Origin: Neobacillus niacini
Lineage (GTDB): Bacteria; Bacillota; Bacilli; Bacillales; Cytobacillaceae
Assembly: GCF_030817595.1 (NCBI RefSeq)
Contig: NZ_JAUSZN010000001.1
Location: 6,498,001 to 6,562,000 of the forward strand
DNA length: 64,000 bases
Direction: 5' to 3'
Part shown: positions 25,452 through 36,782 of the stretch, piece after piece
How the letters are laid out: the number at the start of each line of letters is the position of its first letter
Numbering within the stretch: the first letter of the stretch is position 1
The notes under the pieces: generated by a model
The model's database searches: none
Told to the model about the DNA's origin: nothing
What the model saw: the letters and a program-made list of their open reading frames with translations, nothing else
Program-made: the position numbers and the translations under genes

Positions 25452-27677
25452 TTACAGTGATTCGTGGAATGTACGGTTAATGACGTCTAGCTGCTGTTCT
25501 TTGGTTAATTTGATAAAGTTAACCGCATATCCAGAAACACGTATAGTTAATTGTGGATATAATTCTGGATGTTCCATTGCATCCATTAATGTTTCTTTAT
25601 TAAATACGTTAACATTCAGATGGTGACCAGTTTTAATCGCATATCCGTCTAAAATTGATACTAAGTTACGAACCTGGCTTTCTTCTTCTTTACCTAATGC
25701 TTTAGGAACGATAGAGAAAGTATTTGAAATTCCATCCATTGCTGAGCTGTAAGGCAGTTTAGCAACAGAAGATAGAGAAGCAAGTGTACCTTTTGTGTCA
25801 CGGCCATGCATTGGGTTTGCACCTGGTGCGAATGGTTCGCCAGCACGGCGTCCATCTGGTGTATTACCAGTCTTCTTACCATAAACGACGTTGGATGTAA
25901 TCGTTAAGATGGACATCGTATGAACAGAATTACGGTAAGTTTGGTGCTTACGTAACTTTTTCATGAAGGTTTCAACGATTTCAACCGCAATACTGTCAAC
26001 ACGGTCATCATTATTTCCGTATTTAGGGAAGTCGCCAGTAATTTCGAAATCAACAGCAAGACCATTTTCATCACGAATTACTTTCACTTCTCCGTATTTA
26101 ATTGCACTTAAGGAGTCTGCTACAACGCTCAATCCAGCAATACCTGTTGCCATTGTACGCAGGATTTGTGTGTCGTGTAAGGCCATTTCAATTCTTTCAT
26201 AGCTATACTTATCATGCATATAGTGGATAACATTCAATGTGTTAATATAAAGACCTGCAAGCCATTCCATCATTTGATCAAACTTCTGCATAACTTCCTC
26301 ATAATTTAATACGTCAGCAGTAATAGGCTGGTATTGTGGTCCTACTTGAATTTTTAATTTTTCATCCACACCACCGTTGATGGAGTAGAGAAGTGCTTTT
26401 GCAAGGTTCGCACGAGCACCGAAGAACTGCATTTGTTTACCAATCTCCATAGCGGATACACAGCAAGCAATACCATAATCATCGCCATATTCTGGACGCA
26501 TGATATCATCATTTTCATATTGGATAGAGCTAGTTTTAATTGACATTTTTGCACAATATTTTTTAAAATTTTCAGGCAGCAGTGGTGACCATAGTACTGT
26601 TAAGTTTGGTTCTGGAGCTGGACCTAAATTGTCTAATGTGTGTAGAAAACGGAAAGAGTTCTTTGTAACAAGAGAACGTCCATCTTGAGCCATACCGCCG
26701 ATTGACTCAGTTACCCAAGTTGGATCACCAGAGAATAATTCATTATAATCAGGTGTACGAGCAAATTTTACTAAACGGAACTTCATAACAAAATGGTCAA
26801 CTAATTCCTGTGCTTCTTCTTCAGTTAAAGTGCCATTTAAAAGGTCTCTCTCTACATAAATATCTAAGAAAGTAGATACACGTCCAAGACTCATTGCAGC
26901 ACCGTTTTGTTCTTTGATAGCCGCTAAGTAACCGAAATATAACCATTGGAATGCTTCAGCCGCAGTTGTTGCCGGCTGCGAGATATCAAAGCCATGGCTG
27001 CTTGCCATTTCTTTTAATTCTTTTAATGCACGAATTTGCTCGGCAATTTCTTCACGAAGACGCATATTGTCTTCAGTCATTACCTTGCTTGTATTTTTTT
27101 GATCTTGTTGTTTTTGCTTGATTAAGAAATCTACACCATATAATGCAACACGACGATAGTCACCGATAATACGACCACGGCCGTAGGCATCTGGGAGACC
27201 GGTGATAATTGCTGCTTTACGTGCTAGCATCATTTCGTCCGTATATGCATCGAAAACCCCTTGGTTATGAGTTTTGCGGAACTCTGTAAAGAATCTTTCA
27301 ATTTCTGGATTTAGTTCATATCCATATGATTCTAATGCTGCTTTCGCCATCCGGATTCCACCAAAAGGCTGCATAGAACGGTTAAATGGCTTGTCAGTTT
27401 GGACCCCAACAACTTTTTCAAGTTCTTCGTTAAGGTAACCAGGAGTGTGAGAAGTGATCGTAGATACTGTTTCAGTATCCATGTCGAGGACTCCGCCTTT
27501 TTCGCGTTCCTGTTTGGTGAGTTCCATTACCTGTTCCCAAAGCTTGTTTGTTGCGTCAGTTGCACCTGCTAGGAAGGTATCGTCACCTTCGTATTGATTA
27601 TAGTTTTTTAGTATGAAATCACGAACATCTACTTCTTTTGTCCAAGTTCCTTTTGTAAAACCTTTCCATTGATCCAT
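25452..27677 (-). CDS. pflB: Formate C-acetyltransferase (pyruvate formate-lyase)
   Basis: 741 aa glycyl radical enzyme turning pyruvate and CoA into acetyl-CoA and formate under anoxia. The catalytic cysteine pair is in [12 protein letters not shown] and the radical glycine in RVSGYAVNF (G716, 25 residues from the end). A palindrome of Rex/FNR type lies upstream (27760-27775). The formate it produces is the substrate of the formate dehydrogenase encoded at 45160. Confidence 0.97.
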   Translation of the reverse strand: MDQWKGFTKGTWTKEVDVRDFILKNYNQYEGDDTFLAGATDATNKLWEQVMELTKQEREKGGVLDMDTETVSTITSHTPGYLNEELEKVVGVQTDKPFNRSMQPFGGIRMAKAALESYGYELNPEIERFFTEFRKTHNQGVFDAYTDEMMLARKAAIITGLPDAYGRGRIIGDYRRVALYGVDFLIKQKQQDQKNTSKVMTEDNMRLREEIAEQIRALKELKEMASSHGFDISQPATTAAEAFQWLYFGYLAAIKEQNGAAMSLGRVSTFLDIYVERDLLNGTLTEEEAQELVDHFVMKFRLVKFARTPDYNELFSGDPTWVTESIGGMAQDGRSLVTKNSFRFLHTLDNLGPAPEPNLTVLWSPLLPENFKKYCAKMSIKTSSIQYENDDIMRPEYGDDYGIACCVSAMEIGKQMQFFGARANLAKALLYSINGGVDEKLKIQVGPQYQPITADVLNYEEVMQKFDQMMEWLAGLYINTLNVIHYMHDKYSYERIEMALHDTQILRTMATGIAGLSVVADSLSAIKYGEVKVIRDENGLAVDFEITGDFPKYGNNDDRVDSIAVEIVETFMKKLRKHQTYRNSVHTMSILTITSNVVYGKKTGNTPDGRRAGEPFAPGANPMHGRDTKGTLASLSSVAKLPYSSAMDGISNTFSIVPKALGKEEESQVRNLVSILDGYAIKTGHHLNVNVFNKETLMDAMEHPELYPQLTIRVSGYAVNFIKLTKEQQLDVINRTFHESL

Positions 27678-28004
27678 GATTATTTCACCTCGTAAGTTTG
27701 TGTAAGATTTAATATAACAGTGTTGCTGTTATTTCTTAACTAGAGTGTAACAGATTTTTTGTGAAAGAAAGCACAGCTATTGTTAACATATTGTGAAGTC
27801 TTGTTTTTAAGGGGTTTTTTGGAGTTGTTTTTGAACTTTTTATGAACGGATATCGAAATACGAAAAATCTGTACTATAATTATTTGAACAAAAATACATT
27901 CTGTTATATAGGAGAAACACGATGATATCAACATCTTGATAGTGAAAACCTATGAAACAGGCATCTAATAAAAATGAAAAAAACAGGAGAATAAACTCCT
28001 GCTT
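27678..28004 (-). promoter_or_regulatory. pflB upstream region with Rex/FNR-like site
   Basis: TGTGA at 27760-27764 and GCACA at 27771-27775 form a TGTGA-N6-TCACA site with one mismatch. Closer to the gene, AATAACAG and CTGTTATATT on the minus strand can form a leader hairpin (about 27711-27733). A TATAAT-like box near 27875 on the plus strand and a 5-codon ORF with ribosome binding site at 27922 have no following gene. The rest holds nothing I can name. Confidence 0.45.
27982..28003 (-). terminator. Intrinsic terminator of the cupredoxin gene
   Basis: CAGGAG and CTCCTG arms; on the minus strand followed by T7. Confidence 0.75.
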
Positions 28005-28457
28005 TTAATCCACGATAATATCAGCAATCATTGGACCATTATGGTCTCTGTCTCCATGTACTTCACAAATTAAACGATAGGTACCCTTTTTATCAATTTG
28101 TAGAGGGACCATTGTTTCTTCACCTTTTTTGACTGTACCCTTAATGTCCGTACCTTCAATATAGAATGGGTGCTCTTCCCCGTTAACACCACTAATGTAT
28201 AAGTTTACTTTTTCTCCTGTGTTCAGTTGAATCGTACCTGGATCCCAGCGGTATACTTCAATTTCCTTTCCGTCCTTCGTTTTACTGTTATACTCTACAG
28301 TCACCATATGAATTTCTCTTATATCTTCATTAGCGGTTTGATTAAACACTGTGGTATCTCCTGCTTTTAATAAAAACCAAGCAGAAATAGTAACAAGTAG
28401 GAAAGCTGTTACTAAAATAAAGACAAGTGTATCTTTTTTTAATACTAAAAATTTCAT
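28005..28457 (-). CDS. Membrane-anchored cupredoxin-domain protein
   Basis: 150 aa: one N-terminal membrane span (about residues 10-31) and an extracytoplasmic cupredoxin fold. Likely type 1 copper ligands are the His of GEEHPF, the Cys and His of LICEVHGD and the Met of GPMIAD. Single-Cys ligation argues against a CuA site. It may donate electrons to, or deliver copper for, a terminal oxidase or nitrous-oxide/nitrite reductase elsewhere; the partner is not in the window. Confidence 0.75.
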   Translation of the reverse strand: MKFLVLKKDTLVFILVTAFLLVTISAWFLLKAGDTTVFNQTANEDIREIHMVTVEYNSKTKDGKEIEVYRWDPGTIQLNTGEKVNLYISGVNGEEHPFYIEGTDIKGTVKKGEETMVPLQIDKKGTYRLICEVHGDRDHNGPMIADIIVD

Positions 28458-28673
28458 TATTAACCCCCCAATAATTTGTCCTAATTAATGTTTATGCAAA
28501 CAAGGTAGGGAAACTTGTCTCTTTTTTTAAATTTTTTCAAATTGAGTTTATTACAATTATTTCAATATAACTCCAAACTCTTTTCGGTAGAATAACAGTT
28601 CATCTATAAATATTTACATTCTAAGAAATTTTGATAAAATCAGATGATAAATGAAAAGTAAGGATGTTGGAAA

Positions 28674-29816
28674 TTGTCAAAATTAGTTTCAGTTTTTATG
28701 ATCTTGACGCTTCTCTTATCAAACCAGGTTAATGCATACGCAGAAGAAAATCAGACACTTGAGATAAAAAGTGAGTCTGCTGTACTAGTAGATTCAGAAA
28801 CGGGTGCCATTTTATATAGTAAAAATAGTAATGAAAGATTATACCCTGCTAGTTTGACGAAAATTGCGACAGCCATTTATGCAATTGAAAATGGAAATAT
28901 AGATGATGTTGTTACAGTTAGTGCTAGGGCGGTAAAGGAAGAAGGGACAAGAGTTTATTTAGTTGAAGGGGAAAGGGTGCCTTTAAAAAAGCTGATTCAA
29001 GGAATGTTAATTAACTCAGGGAATGACGCTGCTGTAGCAATCGCAGAACATTTAGATGGATCGGTTGAACTATTTGCTGCCAATATAAATAAGTTTTTAG
29101 TTGAGAAGATCGGTGTTAGTAATACCCATTTTACCAATCCAAATGGATTATTTAATGAAAATCATTATACAACGGCACTAGATTTAGCTCTAATAACTAA
29201 TTATGCAATGAAGAACCCCGTTTTTAAAGAGATTTTCGGAACAATAGAGCTAGAGTGGGTTGGTGAATCGTGGGAAACGAAATTGCTCACTCATCACCGT
29301 CTGTTAAAAGGCGAAATTCCTGTAGATGGTATTACAGGCGGAAAAACAGGTTTTGTAAATGAATCAAAGCATACATTGGCAACAACAGCGGAAAATGAAA
29401 ATTTAAAGCTGACTGCGATTGTGCTAAAAGCGGATAGCAGTAAGGCTTCGTATAACGACACTGTAAAGCTGATTGAATACGGTTTTTCTAGTTTTAAACA
29501 TCGTATTATCAAACAAAACGAGCTATTTACTATTCATAAAAAAGAATATTATCCTAAAAATGATATTGTCGTTACGGAGCACGTCAATACTTCTAAAGAA
29601 AGCATTTCTGAGCAAGGAATGCTTGAAATAGTAAACACCGGTCAAGTCTCACAATCCATACAACTTGAAGTAAAAGAACCAAAGCCAATAAAGGTGACAA
29701 AGGAAAAGCTGCTATCAAGTGAACAGAGCAGTATTAATATCTTTTATGGAATTATTGTATTTGCACTCGCGGGACTGCTAATTGGAGTAAGAAAAAGATG
29801 GCTGAAAAAACAATAA
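28674..29816 (+). CDS. dacF: D-alanyl-D-alanine carboxypeptidase (low-molecular-weight PBP)
   Basis: 380 aa. Signal peptide (1-24), SxxK motif with S60 and K63 (PASLTK), SGN near 118 and KTG in GGKTGF near 222, so an active serine DD-peptidase that trims peptidoglycan stem peptides. A C-terminal membrane helix follows a linker. TTG start at 28674 with AAGGATG 8 bases upstream. I use dacF because of the sporulation-type PBP layout, but DacA-like paralogues cannot be excluded. Its downstream terminator is split by an IS3-family element. Confidence 0.85.
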   Translation: MSKLVSVFMILTLLLSNQVNAYAEENQTLEIKSESAVLVDSETGAILYSKNSNERLYPASLTKIATAIYAIENGNIDDVVTVSARAVKEEGTRVYLVEGERVPLKKLIQGMLINSGNDAAVAIAEHLDGSVELFAANINKFLVEKIGVSNTHFTNPNGLFNENHYTTALDLALITNYAMKNPVFKEIFGTIELEWVGESWETKLLTHHRLLKGEIPVDGITGGKTGFVNESKHTLATTAENENLKLTAIVLKADSSKASYNDTVKLIEYGFSSFKHRIIKQNELFTIHKKEYYPKNDIVVTEHVNTSKESISEQGMLEIVNTGQVSQSIQLEVKEPKPIKVTKEKLLSSEQSSINIFYGIIVFALAGLLIGVRKRWLKKQ

Positions 29817-29878
29817 GCCACAAAAAGCCACGGAGAGAACACTGAACTGACCCAGTTAAACGGGACAAGAAAAAACAC

Positions 29879-30736
29879 CTATGCTGCCACAGCCCTATAT
29901 TCAACAGGGCTGTGGCAATTTAATTTTGTAAATGGTCGTATATAATTGTAATAATACATGTACGTATCTACTTTTTCTAGTACAATAGAGTCTGTAAGGT
30001 GCGCCCTTAATTGGGTGCTGAATTCTTCCGACTTTAGCGAGGAGTGGAAGGATTCGATTACGGCATTATCATAGCAATTGCCTTTCCGGGACATGCTTGT
30101 GATAATGCCTTTTTCTTTAGCTAATTTCTGAAAGGAGTATGATGTATATTGTGAACCTTGATCACTATGCAAAATAATTTCATAAGTTTCCCTTCCATCA
30201 CAAGCTGCTTCGAGAGTTTCCAGGACTAAACTAACATCTTGTGAATCGCTCACTTTGTAAGCAATAACTTCGTTGTTATACAAATCCATAATTGTTGATA
30301 AATAAAGCATTTTTTCTCCGTATGGTAGATAAGTAATATCCGTTACCCATTTTTGATTTGGTTTATCAGCTAAAAAGTTCTGATTAAGGAGATTCTCTAC
30401 CACCAATTTGCTTTCCCCTGCAATATAATTTTTTCTTTTAACTTTCACTCTGCATTGAATATTGTACTTTTGCATCACTTTTTGGACTGTCTTTCGATCC
30501 ACTTTTATATTGTAATCTTTACAAAGGAGCCCCTTTACCTTTCTATGGCCCACTCGGTAAGATAAAGATTTACAAATATCAATAATTAGCTGGTGTAAGT
30601 ATGGTGCCTCATCTTTAGATTTTTCCTTCCAACGATAATAAGTAGACCTTGGAATTCCAAAGCACTCACAAATTTCAGATATGGAATATTTACTTCTAAA
30701 CGATTCTACAACTTCTACAAAAACTTCCGGAACCAC
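29879..30736 (-). CDS. IS3-family transposase OrfB
   Basis: 285 aa DDE integrase domain. The catalytic triad is visible as D in WVTDITYL, D in LHSDQGSQY and E in NAVIESFHSSLK, after an N-terminal HTH_21-like segment (YRVGHRKVKGLL). GTG start at 30736, overlapping the orfA end in the -1 frame, as expected for expression by frameshifting. Confidence 0.92.
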   Translation of the reverse strand: MVPEVFVEVVESFRSKYSISEICECFGIPRSTYYRWKEKSKDEAPYLHQLIIDICKSLSYRVGHRKVKGLLCKDYNIKVDRKTVQKVMQKYNIQCRVKVKRKNYIAGESKLVVENLLNQNFLADKPNQKWVTDITYLPYGEKMLYLSTIMDLYNNEVIAYKVSDSQDVSLVLETLEAACDGRETYEIILHSDQGSQYTSYSFQKLAKEKGIITSMSRKGNCYDNAVIESFHSSLKSEEFSTQLRAHLTDSIVLEKVDTYMYYYNYIRPFTKLNCHSPVEYRAVAA

Positions 30737-31040
30737 ATCCTTTCGACTTCTTGATACTTTCCCATAATTTCATCTCGCATTTCATAGTATTTAACTTTTT
30801 TTCTTAACTGACTTAACTCAGTTTCATCATCTGGCCCCTTACCAAAAGCATATTGCTTACCAATTGGTTGAGCCAACCTGTGTCCTTCTCCTTTTCTATA
30901 CCAACTCATCCAAGTCTTTTTTTGAGTCTTGTTCTTTATCGCATACATCTCCATAATCTCTTTATTCGTCAATTCCCCCGCGAGTTTAAGACGAATAACC
31001 TCCTTTTTTCCTCTTCAGGATAAAATGTTTTTTTACCCAT
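30715..31040 (-). pseudogene. IS3-family OrfA, frameshifted
   Basis: Translation from ATG 31040 (MGKKTFYPEEEK) runs out of frame at a six-base A run (31004-31009 on the plus strand as T6). One added base would restore a continuous OrfA of about 109 aa that reads on into LTNKEIMEMYAIK and the leucine-zipper-like end. Either the element is broken or there is a sequencing error in the homopolymer. Confidence 0.75.
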
Positions 31041-31132
31041 AAGAAAAACACCTCCAAATGTCGATAAATGTGGTAATACGACTAAGGGGGTGTTTTTTCC
31101 TGTCTCATATTATTGGGTCACTCTACACCTCT

Positions 31133-31807
31133 TCATGGCTTTTTTTGTATGATATTTGAAATCAATAACATAAGAAATGAAATGATTACCATTGATAAAA
31201 CGAATGCCCAGGCTAAACTCATGTTACCAGATTCCATTGCCACGTATATCGCAGTTGGTGCGGTTTGTGTTTTTCCAGGTATATTTCCGGCAAACATTAA
31301 AGTGGCTCCGAATTCACCAAGTGCCCGGGCAAAGCTCATAATCAATCCAGAGATAATCGATGGAAGTGTCAATGGCAGGGAAACGAATAAGAAAACCTTC
31401 ATTCTGCTTCCACCATCAACCCCTGCAGCATCTTCTATATCTTTATCGACGGATTGAAAGCCTAATTTTACTGATTGGTACATAAGTGGAAAAGCAACTG
31501 TGGTCGATGCGATAATGGCTGCCCAAGGAGTAAACATGATGGAATGTTGAAAAAAAACTTCAATAAAAGCACCAATTGGGCTATTTCTTCCGAACAAGTA
31601 AATCAATAAAAAACCTATAACCGTAGGCGGCAGAACAATAGGGAGCATAAGGAAAGTTTCTAGAAGCATTTTTCCTTTGAATTTCTTGTTGTATAAAAGT
31701 CTTGCAAATAGAACGCCCAAAAAACTCACAATAATAACTGATATGGCTGCTACTTCAAGAGAGAATCTAAGGGGGTACCAATAATCGATAGTAAACATAA
31801 TCATCAA
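31133..31807 (-). CDS. modB: Molybdate ABC transporter permease
   Basis: 224 aa with five membrane spans. The EAA loop is AAGVDGG...RMKVFLFVSLPLTLPSIISG, and LGEFGATLMFAGNIPGKTQT is typical of ModB. It overlaps modA by 4 bp. Its stop codon lies within the right arm of the terminator split by the IS element. No modC ATPase follows, so the ATPase is supplied from elsewhere or was lost. Confidence 0.92.
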   Translation of the reverse strand: MMIMFTIDYWYPLRFSLEVAAISVIIVSFLGVLFARLLYNKKFKGKMLLETFLMLPIVLPPTVIGFLLIYLFGRNSPIGAFIEVFFQHSIMFTPWAAIIASTTVAFPLMYQSVKLGFQSVDKDIEDAAGVDGGSRMKVFLFVSLPLTLPSIISGLIMSFARALGEFGATLMFAGNIPGKTQTAPTAIYVAMESGNMSLAWAFVLSMVIISFLMLLISNIIQKKP

Positions 31808-32586
31808 TCCAATACTTTAAATCCGTATTTTTCAAAAATAGTTTTTGCTGTTTTCCCTTGTAAGTAAGATAAAAATAGTTCAGCCTCTTTTTTATTAGCT
31901 GACGATTTTAATATGCCTGCAGGGTAGATAATCGAATCATGGGTTTGTTCATCTGCAGTTGCCACAATTTTTACTTTATCAGATACATATACGTCTGTCA
32001 TATATACAATACCTGCATCAACATTTCCTGTTTCTACATAAGTGAGCGCTTGTCGGACATCTTTGGTTTGAATAACAATTGGTTCGAGATATCCCCAAAG
32101 ACCGAGATTTTCGAGTGTTTGTTTCGCGTACTTCCCGGCTGGAACAGATTCTGGTATACCAATGGCAATTTTATTAATATGGTTGAGATTTAAATCAGAG
32201 AATCCGTTTATGTCTGAAGGATGTTCTTTGTTTGTGACCAAAACTAGCTGGTTACCTAATAAATTTACCTGGTTTTGTTTTTCAATTAATCCTTTTTGAG
32301 TTAGCTCATTAAAGGGGTCTATTGCAGCAGAGAGGAAAAGATCAACGGGTGCTCCCTGGAAAATCTGTTGTTTCAAAGCACCTGAACCACCAATATTATA
32401 TAAAAGTTTAATATGAGGATTTTCAGTTTCAAAGTTCTTTTTGATTTCGATTAATGCTTCATTAAGGCTAGCTGCAGCAGAAATAGTTAGTTCTACTGTT
32501 TCTGTCTGCTGGGGTTTTTTGGTTGAACATGCGGACATGGCAATTAGCAGAAAAATTGCCATACCAATAAAAATAGGGTTCTTCAT
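31804..32586 (-). CDS. modA: Molybdate ABC transporter substrate-binding lipoprotein
   Basis: 260 aa with signal peptide and lipobox MSAC. AAASLNEAL, NIGGSGALKQQI, GAPVDLFLSA, GIPESVPAGKYA and DAGIVYMTDV are ModA signatures for oxyanion binding. Molybdate captured here would supply the Mo cofactor of the dms and fdh enzymes in this window. Confidence 0.94.
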   Translation of the reverse strand: MKNPIFIGMAIFLLIAMSACSTKKPQQTETVELTISAAASLNEALIEIKKNFETENPHIKLLYNIGGSGALKQQIFQGAPVDLFLSAAIDPFNELTQKGLIEKQNQVNLLGNQLVLVTNKEHPSDINGFSDLNLNHINKIAIGIPESVPAGKYAKQTLENLGLWGYLEPIVIQTKDVRQALTYVETGNVDAGIVYMTDVYVSDKVKIVATADEQTHDSIIYPAGILKSSANKKEAELFLSYLQGKTAKTIFEKYGFKVLD

Positions 32587-32728
32587 TCAATACTTCCTCT
32601 CAAAATCTATCAAGGTGTCTTTAATCATTATACCGAATGAATATTCTTCCTAAAAGTATAGAATAAGAAAAAAACTGCCTGGGCGGCAGTTTTAAGTATG
32701 ATCTATGATTGTCCTATGTTGTTTGAAC

Positions 32729-32971
32729 CTATTGAAGTCTGCTTTCTACCTGCTGGCACACTTCTTCTGCGCTCATCCCATTCGCTTCAATAACCGAACC
32801 TTTTGTAAAGGTATCCTGCATTCCCATAACATTTGAGTCTAAACCAGTTACCACACAGCAATCGCAATTTTGTGCATCTGATTCCTGTCTAAGCTGCACT
32901 ACATCATGTCCTTTTTCCCTTAATGCTTCTAGAACATCTGTGAGTGATTCTTCTACTCCAATTCTTGCCAT
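32729..32971 (-). CDS. UPF0180 family protein (YkuS-like)
   Basis: 80 aa from ATG 32971 with GGAGGTG 7 bases upstream. [29 protein letters not shown] and [12 protein letters not shown] match the small YkuS-type UPF0180 family. It contains a CDCC cluster. The function is unknown. It is divergent from the small YuzL-like gene. Confidence 0.8.
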   Translation of the reverse strand: MARIGVEESLTDVLEALREKGHDVVQLRQESDAQNCDCCVVTGLDSNVMGMQDTFTKGSVIEANGMSAEEVCQQVESRLQ

Positions 32972-33070
32972 ACAAAACACCTCCTCCTGTAGATTATCAT
33001 GCCAAAGTTCCAGTTAATTATTCTGTATAAGTCACGATAATCTTCAAAAACTAACAAAGGAGGTGTTACT

Positions 33071-33202
33071 ATGGGAAAGCGTAAAAAGGATCCATCCACC
33101 ATTGGCTTAGCGTCACCACAAGTAGAAGGCCAAGGAACCACAACAACAGAAACAGGTGCAAGAGAAGCCTCTTCATCACGCAGAAAGCAGAAGAGAGACT
33201 AA
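33071..33202 (+). CDS. YuzL-family small protein
   Basis: 43 aa, very hydrophilic, with a strong AAAGGAGGTG site. The pattern MGKRKKDPSTIGLASPQVEGQGTTT resembles the Bacillus YuzL family as I remember it. It is possibly spore-associated; no function known. Confidence 0.65.
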   Translation: MGKRKKDPSTIGLASPQVEGQGTTTTETGAREASSSRRKQKRD

Positions 33203-33207
33203 TAAAG

Positions 33208-33237
33208 AAAAAGCGGGCACAATTTGTGTCCGCTTCA
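33208..33237 (-). terminator. Intrinsic terminator downstream of the ABC-F gene
   Basis: AAGCGGGCACA and TGTGTCCGCTT arms; T run on the minus-strand side. Confidence 0.75.
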
Positions 33238-33242
33238 ACCTT

Positions 33243-34865
<1,623 letters not shown>

Positions 34866-35078
34866 CTATAATATCCTCCAACAGCAAAATATCTACTAAT
34901 TATACCATTAAATTAGGCGAAGAGCGAATTCTTTGTTGAATGAAAGGATTTAATAGGAAAAAATAAAACATATTGCAGAAAATTTTTCTAATTTTTTTTC
35001 CTAGTTTTCACACTTTATTCATATTTTTGTTGTAGAATAATTTAAAGAAGTAGTGAAGGAATAAAGTAGGTGAGAAGT

Positions 35079-35213
35079 ATGTCGAAAAAGCAACTTACTG
35101 AACTCGTAAATAAGTTAAAACAGGCTGGAATAAAAGCAAGTTTAACAAAACCCAAGTCTAACTACCTATTATCTCTACAGCAAATTAAAAAGTATCCATC
35201 TTCCGTGAATTAA
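35079..35213 (+). CDS. Hypothetical small protein, 44 aa
   Basis: ATG 35079 with AGGTGAG upstream and a terminator after the stop. Basic, helical (QLTELVNKLKQAGIKA), no Cys. I recognise no family. The good translation signals and isolated position make it likely to be real. Confidence 0.6.
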   Translation: MSKKQLTELVNKLKQAGIKASLTKPKSNYLLSLQQIKKYPSSVN

Positions 35214-35222
35214 ATAGGTATT

Positions 35223-35262
35223 AAAAAGCGATTAATCCCAAGGACTAACCGCTTTTTTTATT
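35223..35262. terminator. Bidirectional intrinsic terminator
   Basis: AAAAAGCG and CGCTTTTT ends of an imperfect hairpin between the small gene and SCO1. Confidence 0.75.
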
Positions 35263-35267
35263 TTCTC

Positions 35268-35867
35268 TTATTTAATTACATCCATAATCTCTTCATAGAC
35301 TTCCTGCTTATTGAACTCTTCGCCCATTGGGAACTTAGAAATGTATTTATTATTTTCATCAATCAAATAGGTAAAGGATCTATGAACGAATTGACCATTA
35401 CCTGGGTCTTTGTATTGAAACTTCAGTGATTCTGCAACTTCCCTAATCTTTTTCTGATCAGCTTTGATATTTTCCAGGTCACCCGTTAGGAAAATCCAAT
35501 TGTCGGAATTAGGAATTTCAAAAGCGTTCATATATTTTTGTAACACTCCAGGTGTGTCTCGGTAAGGGTCAATGGTAATGGTAACAAACTCAATTTCTTT
35601 TCCGAAAACATTGCTTTTTTCTAAATCATTCTTTAATTGCACCATCTTTTGGGTAGTGGTGGGGCAAATATCCGGACAATTCGTATAAATAAATTCCACA
35701 AGTTTTAGTTTTTTATTTTCTCCAAAATTGAATGTTTCTCCATTTTGGTTCACTAAAGTGATATTAGCTGGTACTTCAGCACTTGCATCTCGAATGAGAA
35801 AAAAAGAAATTCCAGCCGTAATCAATAGGAACACTGCCAAGCTACTTATAAGATAGATTTTTTTCAT
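35268..35867 (-). CDS. SCO1/SenC family copper chaperone-like protein
   Basis: 199 aa, membrane-anchored by an N-terminal helix, thioredoxin-like fold outside the membrane. Copper ligands C64 and C68 (NCPDIC) and the His of FVHRSF are present. Usual role: assembly of the CuA centre of cytochrome c oxidase or redox control. It ends with the family's ITIDPYRDTP region intact. Confidence 0.92.
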   Translation of the reverse strand: MKKIYLISSLAVFLLITAGISFFLIRDASAEVPANITLVNQNGETFNFGENKKLKLVEFIYTNCPDICPTTTQKMVQLKNDLEKSNVFGKEIEFVTITIDPYRDTPGVLQKYMNAFEIPNSDNWIFLTGDLENIKADQKKIREVAESLKFQYKDPGNGQFVHRSFTYLIDENNKYISKFPMGEEFNKQEVYEEIMDVIK

Positions 35868-35962
35868 GATTTCTCCCTCCTACCTATAAAGATAAAGAAG
35901 TTTTTTGTAAAAAGATGTGGACATTCCGTGAACAAACTAGCTTTTTACTGGCAATGCGCGTT

Positions 35963-36668
35963 CTAGTCAATCGTACAATAGGAAACTGGGCAGTTTTCAC
36001 AATCATTTTCACGTTTTAGAAAATCAACATTATGAATAATTATTTTTTTATGTTCAATAGAAATAATCTTCTCCTTTTTCAACTCAGTCAGTATCCGGCT
36101 GACGATTTCCCTTGCGGTGCCACAGAAATGTGCTAAATCCTGTGTAGTAATAGGGTACCGTGAGATGTATTCCATCCTCTTTGCTCAACCCATAACTGTT
36201 TGAAAGTCGAATTAAGGTAGAATAGAGAGCACCTTTTTTCCCAAAGAGCACTAAATCTCTGAATTTAGTCATTGTCCTCCTAATATGATCATTCATCCAC
36301 TTGATAAACTGATAGCCTAGATTGCTGTTTTGAAATAATGCTTTCTCGAGGGAGTCTAACTGTATGCCCGCTACATGCCCGTCTTCCATCACTCTGGCAT
36401 TAAATATATAACGGGGATCCTCGGTAAAAAGGGTTAACTCCCCAATTATGTCATGCTCAGAACATAGGCGTAAATATAGCTCTTGGCCTTCGGCATTCAT
36501 TTTTGATATTTGTATCCGTCCGGAAAGGATAAGGTACATTTCAGAAGCAGGCTGTCCTTCTTGAAACAGAAACGATCCTTTTTTTACTTCAATAATCCTT
36601 CCGGCAGAATGTAAAAGTTCGATTAATTCATTGGTAAGAAGGTTCTCTGTTTGAGTATCCGTAGTCAT
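35963..36668 (-). pseudogene. fnr: Crp/Fnr family regulator (Fnr), interrupted by a frameshift
   Basis: Reading from ATG 36668: cyclic-nucleotide-binding-like fold (VKKGSFLFQEGQPASEMYLILSGR), dimer helix, then frame loss. One extra base near 36152 (AATAGGGTAC where AATGGGTAC would keep frame) joins KEDGIHLTVP to ITTQDLAHFCGTAREIVSRIL, the DNA-binding helix-turn-helix. The C-terminus ends CENCPVSYC, the C-x2-C-x4-C motif of the Bacillus Fnr [4Fe-4S] cluster. Corrected length would be 234 aa, close to B. subtilis Fnr. As sequenced, the HTH and cluster are lost. True mutation or sequencing error is undecided. Confidence 0.85.
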
Positions 36669-36782
36669 ATCTCCCACCTGTTTTAATTATTTGACCCACT
36701 CTTATAATAAGTGTTAAACAAGTGAAGAAATAGTCAAATTAAGTTGCATATACTAAAATAGCTATCAAAGCAGCAATTCATT

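Larger units (their letters stand above)
29843..31125 (-). mobile_element. IS3-family insertion sequence (copy 1)
   Basis: 1283 bp bounded by imperfect inverted repeats: TGAACTGACCCAG at the left and, read inward from the right, TAGAGTGACCCAA, both continuing to a shared GAAAAAACACC. It is flanked by CAC on both sides (29840-29842, 31126-31128), a 3-bp target duplication. It carries orfA and orfB on the minus strand. orfA has lost a base, so this copy may be inactive. The right end TA instead of CA may also be a mutation. Confidence 0.85.
29822..31144 (+). terminator. Terminator between dacF and modB, split by an IS element
   Basis: The left arm AAAAAGCCACGGAGAG (29822-29837) and right arm CTCTTCATGGCTTTTT (31129-31144) match over 16 bases with one mismatch and one G-T pair. 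Without the 1283-bp element and one copy of the CAC duplication the loop would be AACAC and the hairpin an ordinary bidirectional terminator. Confidence 0.75.

Noticed and set aside
27740..27934. 64-codon minus-strand ORF upstream of pflB
   Set aside because: It overlaps the pflB regulatory region, has no ribosome binding site and has biased A/T-driven composition.
36084..36677. A complete but divergent Crp-family protein ending ...RQPDTD
   Set aside because: Its last 20 residues are out-of-frame translation; the conserved HTH continues in the next frame, so this is a frameshifted fnr.
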